Source: ENR-C20 sp942493145
Lineage (GTDB): Bacteria > Bacillota > Clostridia > Acetivibrionales > DTU013
Length of the DNA stretch: 64,000 bases
Direction of reading: 5' to 3'
Assembly (NCBI GenBank): GCA_942493145.1
Contig: OW818679.1
Span: 2,480,001-2,544,000 of the forward strand
Shown: positions 17,975 to 25,814 of the stretch, piece after piece
Position numbering within the stretch: the stretch's first letter is position 1
How the letters are laid out: the number at the start of each line of letters is the position of its first letter
The notes under the pieces: generated by a model
What the model saw: the letters and a program-made list of their open reading frames with translations, nothing else
The model's database searches: none
Told to the model about the DNA's origin: nothing
Program-made: the position numbers and the translations under genes

Positions 17975-18694
17975 TTATGCATCCTGTTTTCGCCTGGCTT
18001 CGAATTCCTCATTAGCCTCAATCACTGCTTTGGCTGCTTTGGCTGCTTCGACACTCGAATACCCTGTTTCGGCAAACTCAGCTTTCTTTTCTAAAAAGAC
18101 TTTGTATACTTTAATCGCCAGAATAGCCAACTGTGATAGGTTTTTCGGCACTGCACCCCCAGGAAAGCTATAAGCATGCTCTTGCAGGAAAGCTGCGGCA
18201 GCTTGTACCGCTGCATGCTTATCGAGATCGCTTTTTGCCGCATAATCAAACTTCCAGCGCTTTATTTGTTTATTTATCAGAGCTTTATCATCGTCACCTG
18301 CAGCAATCCCGGCTGCTGTGAATATGCGGCAATCGTAGCTGCGACAGGTTATGGGGCGATCCTCATATATCGAACACCTGTCATCTATAAGCATTGGACA
18401 TTTGCCATCCTTATCGTAGCCCAGAAGTACATTGCCCTTGGGCATACCAGGTGCTGCAAACAGGAGTTTTCTGTTTATCCGTGCGAGGGTCCGGGTTTCT
18501 TCCGGCCTGATATGAATGAAGTAGGAGGACTTGCAACAGACATTACACGCACCACAGTCCACCTCAGCCCCATTTTCAATTATCAGTGCACTTCTTGTGT
18601 CATGGAGCCAGGAGGAGAAGCAGCCGGCTGACAGATCCTGTGTAGCGTTTGCATCCCGGTCGCAGGGCGGTATTTGTTTTATATCGTTTTCCAT
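17975..18694 (-). CDS. YkgJ-family cysteine-cluster protein
   Basis: A 239-residue protein of the YkgJ/UPF0153 type, thought to bind zinc or an iron-sulfur cluster. The cysteine cluster is seen as DCGACNVCCKSS, then CPMLIDDRCSIYEDRPITCRSYDC. The rest is helical with an Ala-rich C-terminus. The ATG at 18694 is chosen because GGAG lies 9 nt before it, while the ATG at 18709 has its ribosome site one base away. It probably cotranscribes with the gene at 16981-17910 and hemW. The biological role is unknown. Confidence 0.85.
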   Translation of the reverse strand: MENDIKQIPPCDRDANATQDLSAGCFSSWLHDTRSALIIENGAEVDCGACNVCCKSSYFIHIRPEETRTLARINRKLLFAAPGMPKGNVLLGYDKDGKCPMLIDDRCSIYEDRPITCRSYDCRIFTAAGIAAGDDDKALINKQIKRWKFDYAAKSDLDKHAAVQAAAAFLQEHAYSFPGGAVPKNLSQLAILAIKVYKVFLEKKAEFAETGYSSVEAAKAAKAVIEANEEFEARRKQDA

Positions 18695-18756
18695 TTTTAA
18701 TGTCTCCATTCTCCCAGGCTATGGTAAAAGGTCCAGGGATTTTTATACAGGTATAT

Positions 18757-18791
18757 GAAAACTGCCGGCAATATTGATATCTGTCGGCAGT
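18757..18791 (-). terminator. Terminator-like hairpin after lepA
   Basis: Minus-strand stem ACTGCCG/CGGCAGT around a 17-nt loop followed by UUUUCAU, about 90 nt past the lepA stop. The U run is short, so strength is uncertain. Confidence 0.55.
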
Positions 18792-18878
18792 GTTTTTGCT
18801 CATATATTCTTATCACATAACTGTTCATGCGAAGCCTATAGCTGCTTGATTCATGCGATGCTTACAGCACGCCTTAGC

Positions 18879-20687
18879 CTAATCCAGCTTCAGCACGCTC
18901 ATGAAGGCCTCCTGAGGCACCTCGACGGAGCCGACCTGACGCATTCGTTTCTTGCCTTCCTTCTGTTTTTCAAGCAGCTTCTTCTTCCTAGTAATGTCGC
19001 CGCCGTAACACTTTGCAATAACGTCCTTGCGGTATGCCTTGACCGTCTCTCTCGCAATTATCTTACCGCCGATGCATGCCTGGATGGGAATCTCGAACTG
19101 CTGCCTGTGTATGTTGTCCTTCAGCTTCTCGGCGATTCTCCGGCCCCTTGCATAAGCCTTTTCAGTGTGCACGATGAACGAAAGGGCATCGACGATTTCA
19201 TTGTTAAGAAATATGTCCAGCTTGACAAGGTCGGATTCCTTGTAGCCCATAAGTTCATAATCGAAGGAGGCATATCCCTTTGTCCTGGATTTGAGTGCAT
19301 CGAAGAAATCATAAATGATCTCGTTCAACGGGAGTTCATAACTGAGGGTGACTCTACCTTCGTCAAGATAGGACATATCCTTGTATACTCCACGCCTCTC
19401 CTGAGCTAGCTCCATTATGCTGCCCACATACTCGGTGGGCGTCATGATGCTTGCCTTTACAATAGGTTCCTCCATCTTATCTATCAGAGTAGTCGGAGGC
19501 AGATTCGTCGGGTTGTCTATGTTGATGACCTCACCGTCTGTCTTGGTAACCCTGTATATAACACTTGGCGCTGTTGTAACCAGGTCAAAGTCGTACTCAC
19601 GTTCAAGCCTCTCCTGGATAATCTCCATATGGAGCAGGCCAAGGAAGCCGCACCTGAAACCAAAGCCCAGTGCAACGGAGCTTTCAGGCTCAAAGAGCAG
19701 GGCTGCATCATTCAGCTGCAGTTTTTCCAATGCATCACGCAAATCACCGAATTTTGATCCATCAGCCGGATATATGCCGCAAAAGACCATCGGATTGACC
19801 TTCTTGTAGCCCGGCAGTGGTTCTTTTGCAGGCCTGTCCGCAAGTGTTACGGTGTCACCGACACGTGTATCCTTTACACTTTTGATGCTTGCCGCGATAT
19901 ATCCCACATCTCCGGCCAGCAGCCCATCGCAGGGAATAAACTGTCCCGGGCCGAAGTAGCCTACGTCAACCACCTGGAATTCCTTCTTTGTATACATCAG
20001 CCTTATCGAGTCGCCTACTTTTACTTTGCCTTCCATGATCCTGGTATAGATTATTACGCCTTTGTACTGATCATAGAAGGAGTCGAAGATTAGTGCCCTC
20101 AAGGGATCGTCTTCATTAGCGTTCGGTGGTGGAATTTTTTTGACGATTCCTTCCAGCACCTCTTCTATGTTTACCCCGTTTTTCGCTGAAATTAGCGGGG
20201 CATCCCCGGCATAAAGCCCTATGACGTCCTCGATTTCCTTTTTGACATGCTCCGGTTGGGCACTTGGAAGATCGATTTTGTTGATCACAGGCATGATTTC
20301 AAGGTTATGGTCAAGGGCAAGGTATACGTTGGCCAGCGTCTGGGCCTCAATCCCCTGCGCCGCATCAACGACAAGGACCGCTCCTTCGCAGGCAGCTATA
20401 CTCCTTGAAACCTCATAATTGAAGTCGACATGGCCAGGGGTGTCGATAAGGTTGAAAATATACTCCTCGCCATCCTTAGCCTTGTAAACCATCCTGACAG
20501 CCTGTGCTTTTATCGTGATCCCTCGCTCGCGTTCAATGTCCATATTGTCCAGAACCTGTTCCTGCATCTCCCTTTCGGTCAGAACCCCGGTCATCTGGAT
20601 TATCCTGTCTGCGAGGGTGGACTTGCCATGATCTATATGTGCAATAATGCAAAAATTCCTGATTTTTTCCTGTCTCTTGCTTCCCAT
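18879..20687 (-). CDS. lepA: Elongation factor 4 (LepA)
   Basis: Ribosome-associated translational GTPase. The 602 residues include G1 (AHIDHGKST), the switch-region string ERERGITIKAQAV, G3 (DTPGHVDF), G4 (NKIDLP) and the LepA-specific C-terminal domain ending in RMRQVGSVEVPQEAFMSVL. The ATG at 20687 has AAGGA 9 nt upstream; a TTG one codon earlier is possible. The gene lies in the usual spoIIP-lepA-hemW-hrcA region. Confidence 0.97.
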   Translation of the reverse strand: MGSKRQEKIRNFCIIAHIDHGKSTLADRIIQMTGVLTEREMQEQVLDNMDIERERGITIKAQAVRMVYKAKDGEEYIFNLIDTPGHVDFNYEVSRSIAACEGAVLVVDAAQGIEAQTLANVYLALDHNLEIMPVINKIDLPSAQPEHVKKEIEDVIGLYAGDAPLISAKNGVNIEEVLEGIVKKIPPPNANEDDPLRALIFDSFYDQYKGVIIYTRIMEGKVKVGDSIRLMYTKKEFQVVDVGYFGPGQFIPCDGLLAGDVGYIAASIKSVKDTRVGDTVTLADRPAKEPLPGYKKVNPMVFCGIYPADGSKFGDLRDALEKLQLNDAALLFEPESSVALGFGFRCGFLGLLHMEIIQERLEREYDFDLVTTAPSVIYRVTKTDGEVINIDNPTNLPPTTLIDKMEEPIVKASIMTPTEYVGSIMELAQERRGVYKDMSYLDEGRVTLSYELPLNEIIYDFFDALKSRTKGYASFDYELMGYKESDLVKLDIFLNNEIVDALSFIVHTEKAYARGRRIAEKLKDNIHRQQFEIPIQACIGGKIIARETVKAYRKDVIAKCYGGDITRKKKLLEKQKEGKKRMRQVGSVEVPQEAFMSVLKLD

Positions 20688-20711
20688 CAATTACTATCCT
20701 TCCGGCAAATA

Positions 20712-21110
20712 TTATGTGACACCACTATCCCGCCTATTATAACATTGCTGGATGATAAAATAAAGATGTTTCAAATCCCTTGTGATGTACTCGGTATTTA
20801 TATATATCTTCTGGTTCATTACCCCTATTTCAATATAATTCTGATAATTTTCCACCGAAACCAGTGCGGGTACGCTATCATCTCCTATCATGGCCTTTAC
20901 CGAGTTGTCCACAATATAAATTCCGGGAGCCAGTATTGTAAAAAAAATGACTGCCGAAAGCAGGTATCTGTTACGTATCTGCCTTGCCTGTCTGAATCGA
21001 TCCACCCTGTTCATCCAACCTCCGAAGCTTGTCCGTCTTTTTAGAAAACAATAAACATTCATATATTTGATATAGTCGTTATAGTCTAATTGTTCCCGTT
21101 CATTTGCCAT
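20712..21110 (-). CDS. Unknown single-pass membrane protein
   Basis: Not recognised. The 132 residues have a basic N-terminal region (about 1-48), one hydrophobic segment (YLLSAVIFFTILAPGIYIV) and a C-terminal part predicted to lie outside or in the spore envelope space. The start overlaps the last 11 nt of spoIIP, with no clear ribosome site, which suggests coupled translation. Position between spoIIP and lepA hints at a sporulation role, but this is inference only. Confidence 0.7.
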   Translation of the reverse strand: MANEREQLDYNDYIKYMNVYCFLKRRTSFGGWMNRVDRFRQARQIRNRYLLSAVIFFTILAPGIYIVDNSVKAMIGDDSVPALVSVENYQNYIEIGVMNQKIYINTEYITRDLKHLYFIIQQCYNRRDSGVT

Positions 21111-22629
21111 TTATTACTTCGTTTACGGCCTCAGCAACATATTTGGTTGATTCAAGGCATTCCGAGAGGACATTTCCGTCGCCCCCTATCTCAATAAGGA
21201 GGTTCCCCGTTGTAACCTGCTGGTTATACCTGTTCTTACTGATCCAAACAGGCCGCGCCAGGCCAGGATACTTTTCATTCATAACCTTCTGGAGCTTAAG
21301 GGCGAATTTCAGATTCTCTTTCCATTTGGCGTGGGGCAGACCGTTCCCGTTTGTCCCCACTACTATCATCACCTGGGCAACATTTTTTCCATTTATTTTT
21401 GTAACAAGCCTGAGCTTGTTGTCATCCACCCCATCCCTGTGGATATCGAACATGATTTTAATTGAAGGATAGCTCTTTGCGTACTCCAGCAGCGTTTTCA
21501 GCGATGCACCGTATGAAGCGGTAAACTTTTTATCATGAACCGTACCGTTATGCAATACATTAATACCATATTTTTTAAGGTTCTTTGCCAGTTCGTCGCC
21601 AACCTTGACAACATTGTAACGCGGGTCGCTGTTATAAGCTGGGATTCCATTCTTGCCTATCTCCTGTGTCTTTTTTAGATAGCTTTCCGTGGTGTGCGTA
21701 TGATAAATCAGTACCTTTGGCCCTTTCTTTTCGAACTTGAAGTTGAGCTTATCATCAAGCAGGTCCTGAATATCAAATTTAAGGGAAGTGTAATTATGGA
21801 CGGTGATTGTGCTATGGGTTATTATGTCGCTGTTATCCTTATTCTGAATGTCGATTTTCTCATCTTCAGCATCATACTCTATACTGCTGGCAAGCTGTAA
21901 CGGATTACCCTCAACATTATTGGCGCCGTTGCTGTTATCTGAACTGTTGCCATTATTGGTGCTGTTGCCGTCACCCGCAGCCGTACCGCCGTTTTCGTCA
22001 TCCAAAGCTGCTCCACCGTTTTCGTTCCCGTTAGCTTCCCCATCGTTCAGAGATAAGTCATCACCGTTTTGGGTATTGTCATCGGGGCCAGTGACCGCCC
22101 CTCCACTTCCATTGCCTCCGGTGCCATCATAAACAATGCCTGTCCCTGTCCCTGAGGCAGAACCATCACCGGGAGCTACACCGGAAGCATTACCGGAATT
22201 ATCACCTGATGCAACCGAGCCATCACCCTGGGCCGAACCATCCCCCGTGTCTGCATAATTGTCACCCTTCCTCTGCAGATAGTTGTAATAGCTGTAGAAC
22301 ATGGGCGATTCGACATTCAGAATAGTTTCAGGATAGTCGATATCAAAGCTGAATACCGCCTTGACAACCTTTTTCAGTTCGCCTGTTATTGAAAGGTTTA
22401 TATCTCCGCTGTTATATACCATGTCAATAATCGGCAGCGAAACATTGATGGTGCGCTTGAAATTCTCGGCATCAACTGCACCGATAATTGCCTCATCCTT
22501 CTCATACAGGTAATTTCCTATGCCGATGCCGACCCTCAGTGCCATATATGATACGACTATGACAATAGGGATCATCATCAGCCTTAAAGCTGTCCTTTTT
22601 AATTCTCTTCGCGTGTATTTGTCACTCAT
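21100..22629 (-). CDS. spoIIP: Stage II sporulation protein P
   Basis: Peptidoglycan amidase/endopeptidase of the SpoIIDMP engulfment machine. The 509 residues hold an N-terminal membrane anchor (about 15-38), a conserved extracytoplasmic region, a Gly/Asn/Asp/Ser-rich linker (about 125-245), and the catalytic domain with zinc-site strings YHTHTTESY and FDIHRDGV and the end motif NLLIEIGG. The ribosome site GGGGGAGG is 4 nt before the ATG. The linker is unusually long and repetitive. The gpr protease gene often found upstream in Clostridia is not here. Confidence 0.95.
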   Translation of the reverse strand: MSDKYTRRELKRTALRLMMIPIVIVVSYMALRVGIGIGNYLYEKDEAIIGAVDAENFKRTINVSLPIIDMVYNSGDINLSITGELKKVVKAVFSFDIDYPETILNVESPMFYSYYNYLQRKGDNYADTGDGSAQGDGSVASGDNSGNASGVAPGDGSASGTGTGIVYDGTGGNGSGGAVTGPDDNTQNGDDLSLNDGEANGNENGGAALDDENGGTAAGDGNSTNNGNSSDNSNGANNVEGNPLQLASSIEYDAEDEKIDIQNKDNSDIITHSTITVHNYTSLKFDIQDLLDDKLNFKFEKKGPKVLIYHTHTTESYLKKTQEIGKNGIPAYNSDPRYNVVKVGDELAKNLKKYGINVLHNGTVHDKKFTASYGASLKTLLEYAKSYPSIKIMFDIHRDGVDDNKLRLVTKINGKNVAQVMIVVGTNGNGLPHAKWKENLKFALKLQKVMNEKYPGLARPVWISKNRYNQQVTTGNLLIEIGGDGNVLSECLESTKYVAEAVNEVINGK

Positions 22630-22769
22630 TTATCCTCCCCCGGCGCCTTATTCATTTCTATTCATTTCCTGGAGACAATATGACAAGCAGGACTTGATTT
22701 GCTGTACCTTAGCCTGTATAATTGATTGGTGGTTTTATTGACGATAGTTCAAAAAAGGAGAGAAAATTC

Positions 22770-22931
22770 ATGCAGATATATATGATGATTGGAATACTTT
22801 TAGCCTTTGCTGCCCTTGGCATTGGTCTTTATTTTTCAACCAAGAAACATGAGGCAAAGATGGCCGCATCAAAAAAGAAAAAAGGCCGTAACAAATATAT
22901 GCCCGAAATCAAGAATCCGGGCAGACGCTGA
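22770..22931 (+). CDS. Small single-pass membrane peptide
   Basis: A 53-residue protein with one N-terminal hydrophobic helix (MMIGILLAFAALGIGLYF) and a highly basic tail (KKKKGRNKYMPEIKNPGRR). AGGAGAG lies 7 nt before the ATG at 22770, and an intrinsic terminator follows, which together support a real monocistronic gene. It is divergent from spoIIP. Function unknown. Confidence 0.7.
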   Translation: MQIYMMIGILLAFAALGIGLYFSTKKHEAKMAASKKKKGRNKYMPEIKNPGRR

Positions 22932-22948
22932 TAATGGTTAACACTTGG

Positions 22949-22972
22949 GCAGACCGGAAGGTCTGCTTTTTT
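22949..22972 (+). terminator. Intrinsic terminator after the small membrane peptide
   Basis: Perfect 7-bp stem GCAGACC/GGTCTGC with a GGAA loop and six T. Confidence 0.9.
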
Positions 22973-23006
22973 GTTACGAATTTTCAGAAATTATTATCGT
23001 TTTGTA

Positions 23007-23035
23007 TTGCATAATATATACTTGTGTTGTATTAT
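23007..23035 (+). promoter_or_regulatory. Promoter of the perR-like/rubrerythrin unit
   Basis: TATTAT (23030-23035) lies 17 nt after TTGCAT (23007-23012). The -35 is weak. The Per-box-like pair begins 5 nt downstream of the -10. Confidence 0.5.
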
Positions 23036-23039
23036 TAAG

Positions 23040-23071
23040 TTGTAATGATTACTACTTAATAATTATTACAA
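23040..23071 (+). promoter_or_regulatory. Two tandem Per-box-like operators
   Basis: TTGTAATGATTACTA (23040-23054) and TAATAATTATTACAA (23057-23071) match the Per box TTATAATnATTATAA at 11 and 12 of 14 positions. They cover the probable transcription start, so bound PerR would repress its own gene and rubrerythrin. Confidence 0.65.
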
Positions 23072-23098
23072 CTTAACCGGTACAGGAAGGTTTGTATT

Positions 23099-23524
23099 AT
23101 GAATCTTACTTATGAGGATTTATTGAATGATTTGAAAAAAAAGAAAATACGGCTGTCTCATCAAAGATTCAAGGTGTTGGAGTACCTGTCAAAAAACAGG
23201 ATACACCCTAATGTAGATCAGATATACAGCAAACTGCATGCAGAAGTTCCAACCCTTTCGAAAACAACGATATACAATACTCTGAATACATTGATTAAAG
23301 CAAACCTGGTGAGAGTAATAACTTCAGAAGAAAACGAAGCCAGGTATGATATCAACACAGAAAACCATGGACATTTCAAATGTGAAGCATGCGGAACCAT
23401 TTATGACTTCGAGATCAATATTGACTGCCTTGCAGCAGGTGATCTGGAAAATTTCAAAATCACCGAAAAGAATGTATATTTCAAAGGCATCTGTCCGGGA
23501 TGCCTTTCAGAATATAAATCATAA
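23099..23524 (+). CDS. perR: Fur-family peroxide regulator, PerR-like
   Basis: A 141-residue metal-dependent repressor. The winged-helix domain (KIRLSHQRFKVLEYL, LSKTTIYNTLNTLIKANL) is followed by the dimer domain. The likely regulatory-metal ligands of PerR are all present: His in RIHPNVDQIY, Asp in EARYDIN, His-x-His in NHGHFKC, and Asp in TIYDFEI, where Fur proteins usually have Glu. The structural zinc cysteines are CEAC and CPGC. It shares a transcript with rubrerythrin 27 nt downstream and has Per-box-like sites upstream. The PerR rather than Fur call rests mainly on that Asp and the context. Confidence 0.85.
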   Translation: MNLTYEDLLNDLKKKKIRLSHQRFKVLEYLSKNRIHPNVDQIYSKLHAEVPTLSKTTIYNTLNTLIKANLVRVITSEENEARYDINTENHGHFKCEACGTIYDFEINIDCLAAGDLENFKITEKNVYFKGICPGCLSEYKS

Positions 23525-23551
23525 TTTAGAATTTTAAGGAGGAAATATAAC

Positions 23552-24046
23552 ATGGCAGAACAGAAAACACTTCAAAATCTCATGGAAGCTTTTGCCGGTG
23601 AGTCACAGGCAAACAGAAAGTACCTTTCATATTCAAAAAAAGCTGCAGCCGACGGGAAAGTAAACGCAGCAAAGCTATTCAAGGCAGCATCCGATGCTGA
23701 AACATTACATGCACTGAAACATTTTGAAGTTGCAGGCAAGATCGCATCTACGGCTGATAACCTGCAAGACGCAGTTTATGGCGAAACACATGAATACCAG
23801 GAAATGTATCCTGACTTTTTGAAAGTTGCTGAAGCTGAGGGAAATAAGGCGGCGATAAACAGCTTCACTTTAGCAATGAAAGCAGAGGAAGTCCACGCCA
23901 GACTATATAAGGAAGCCCTTGAGAATCTCGATCAGACCGAAGAGGTATTCTATTATCTTTGTCCTGTCTGCGGAAACATAGAGAAGTTTGTTCCGGAAAA
24001 ATGCAGCATCTGCGGAGTTCCTGGTACCAAATTCATTAAATACTAA
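23552..24046 (+). CDS. Rubrerythrin
   Basis: Non-heme di-iron peroxidase that removes hydrogen peroxide in anaerobes. The 164 residues give an N-terminal ferritin-like four-helix domain with the di-iron ligands (AGESQANRKYL, DAETLHALKHFE, MKAEEVHARLY) and a C-terminal rubredoxin-like domain (CPVCGN, CSICG). AAGGAGG lies shortly before the ATG. It follows the perR-like gene in the same unit, which fits peroxide-induced expression. Confidence 0.95.
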   Translation: MAEQKTLQNLMEAFAGESQANRKYLSYSKKAAADGKVNAAKLFKAASDAETLHALKHFEVAGKIASTADNLQDAVYGETHEYQEMYPDFLKVAEAEGNKAAINSFTLAMKAEEVHARLYKEALENLDQTEEVFYYLCPVCGNIEKFVPEKCSICGVPGTKFIKY

Positions 24047-24056
24047 AAACAAAAAC

Positions 24057-24077
24057 GGGGAAGGTACTACTTCTGCC
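24057..24077 (+). repeat. Left arm of a REP-like palindrome split by the insertion sequence
   Basis: This 21-bp arm, beginning GGGGAAGGTACTAC, is complementary at 20 of 21 positions to 25760-25780. Without the insertion sequence and one 8-bp target copy, the two arms would form one hairpin of 21 bp with a short loop. Confidence 0.8.
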
Positions 24078-24224
24078 TAGATAAAATGGTTCTATAATAA
24101 ATGTTGGGGTGGTTAGATTAATAATTTAACTGCTCCAGCATTTTTTTGCATAAAGAAAGAGCATAGAGTTGAATTATCAAGTAAAATGAAGTTGCGACAC
24201 ACCATTTGAAAGGAAATTCAATCT

Positions 24225-25399
24225 ATGCTCTGCACTAATTATACGGAAGAATTGTTAGGTTTGAAAGATGTTTTTCTAAAATCTGTTGTTAGGCATGACA
24301 ATAAGTTGTGTATTCATGTGGGTATGTATCAGCGAATTCACAAATGTCCCAGGTGTGGAGAAAGGACAAGCAAGGTTCACGACTATAGGACTCAGCCGAT
24401 AAAGGACATATCGGCATTTGGTGATACCACAGTCATATATCTTACAAAGCGGCGTCATGTTTGCCCCTTATGCGGGAAACGGTTTTTTGAAGAAGTATCG
24501 TTCCTTCCAAGGTATCATCGAATGACAAGCCGCCTTGCAGCCCATGTAATCAGATCATTGAAAGAGGTTCGTTCAATGAAAAGTGTTGCAGCCGTTTCTA
24601 ACATATCTCAACCTACAGCAGCTAGAATCTTTGATCATGTAGGATATTCAAACAAGGATTTGCCAAGGGTACTTTCACTGGATGAATTCCGGGAAATGCC
24701 GGTGGAGAAAAGTTCCAATGTATCGTTACAGATCCGGAACACAAGAAGGTGTTGGATATCCTTCCCAACAGAAGAACAGAGGACTTGAGTGGATATTTTC
24801 TTAAGTACAAGGATCGGAAAAAGGTCCAGTATGTCGTCATCGATATGAGCGGACCTTTTCGGAGCCTTGCAAAAAGCCTGTTCCCACATGCAAAGATAAT
24901 TGCGGACAGGTATCATGTTGTACGGCAGGTCATCTGGGCTTTTGAAAATGTCAGGAAAGATGAACAGTCGAGGTTCCATGATGCCCGAAGGAAGTATTTC
25001 AAACGCAGTAGGAAGCTGCTTTTGAAAAAACCAGAAAATCTCACTGAAGACGAAGTTGCCCAGGTTGAAGCCATGCTTAATGTCTCTGACCGATTAAGGC
25101 AGGCCTACCGTATGAAGAATGAATTCCATAAGCTTATGGAGTGTAAACGCCGAGATGATGCAAAGAAGCAATTAGGGGTTTGGAACATGATGGCCACTGG
25201 ATACAATTTGCCTGAATTTCAAGCATGTACAAGAACTTTTATGAACTGGAGCGATGAAATCCTCAACTCATTTGAACACCCTTTCTCCAATGGTTACACT
25301 GAAGGGGTGAACAACAAGATCAAGGTAATTAAGCGAAATGCTTTTGGTGTAAGGAATTTCAAGAGATTCCGGAATCGCATACTGCATGTTATGTCTTGA
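24225..25399 (+). pseudogene. ISL3-family transposase, frameshifted
   Basis: Two overlapping frames (24225-24788 and an in-frame continuation joined near 24690) make one transposase. The N-terminal part has the zinc ribbon (CPRCG, CPLCG) and helix-turn-helix; the catalytic acids are Asp in LSLDEF, Asp in VVIDMSGPF and Glu in YTEGVNNKIK. Restoring one G in the CCGGG run near 24690 gives RGNAGGEKFQCIVTDPEH, the usual family sequence. The site is not a canonical slippery heptamer, so I treat it as a broken gene; sequencing error is possible. Confidence 0.85.
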
Positions 25400-25403
25400 T
25401 AAA

Positions 25404-25636
25404 AAGCAGGTGGGTTAAGCAGTATATAGCAGAATGCGGAGGAACGGTTACAGGCTGTGAAGTATGGAGAAGCTGGAATGCGGCTCAAGGAACATAAAGG
25501 TGTGCCTCGATGGCACAGCCGCCGGTGCATAGGCATGGACGCCGTTTCACCGGCGCCCGCATTGCAGCGAGCCTTTTCTTCCTACAGCCTGTCTGTGACG
25601 GAGCCTGATGCTGGTACCTGCTTGACCCACCTGCAT
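25404..25636 (+). repeat. Structured dispersed element, copy 2
   Basis: Lies between the transposase stop and the right end of the insertion sequence. Outer arms 25406-25422 and 25618-25634 pair over 17 bp with one G-U. Next inside, ACAGGCTGT pairs with ACAGCCTGT; then AATGCGG with CCGCATT; then GCCGGTG with CACCGGC; and TGTGCC with GGCACA. Copy 3 has the same helices with changed base pairs. It carries the shared GTGACGGAGCCTGATGC after helix 2. An open frame across it is not convincing as a protein. Confidence 0.8.
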
Positions 25637-25759
25637 AACGCCTTTACAAACCAAAACCGGCAGATAACCAATATCATTTTGGTCATCCGCCGGGAAAATA
25701 TTTCAATATTTTATTTTACTTGTGCCCCACCCCAACTATTGACGTAGAGCCGATAAAAT

Positions 25760-25811
25760 GGCAGAAGTAGTACCGTCCCCGGCTTATCAAGGCAGAAGTA
25801 GAACCTTCCCC
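25760..25811 (+). repeat. Two tandem right arms of the split REP-like palindrome
   Basis: 25760-25780 is the partner of the arm at 24057-24077. A near copy follows at 25791-25811, just before the activase stop codon. Confidence 0.7.
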
Positions 25812-25814
25812 CCC

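Larger units (their letters stand above)
24088..25751 (+). mobile_element. ISL3-family insertion sequence, 1664 bp
   Basis: Terminal inverted repeats of 25 bp (24088-24112 and 25727-25751, 18 of 25 matched, inner TTGGGGTGG identical) enclose an ISL3-type transposase. The 8-bp direct repeat GATAAAAT flanks it at 24080-24087 and 25752-25759, the duplication length typical of ISL3. The target lies in the loop of a REP-like palindrome. About 350 bp after the transposase are noncoding and hold copy 2 of the structured element. Confidence 0.92.

Noticed and set aside
24225..24788. Programmed frameshift in the ISL3 transposase
   Set aside because: No canonical slippery heptamer and ISL3 transposases are normally one frame; a one-base deletion is simpler.
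25457..25747. Open frame across copy 2 of the structured element, with a similar frame in copy 3 (50323-50517)
   Set aside because: The translated strings look alike only because the DNA is alike; differences are compensatory within helices and copy 3 has hairpin insertions, so RNA structure explains the conservation better than a protein.
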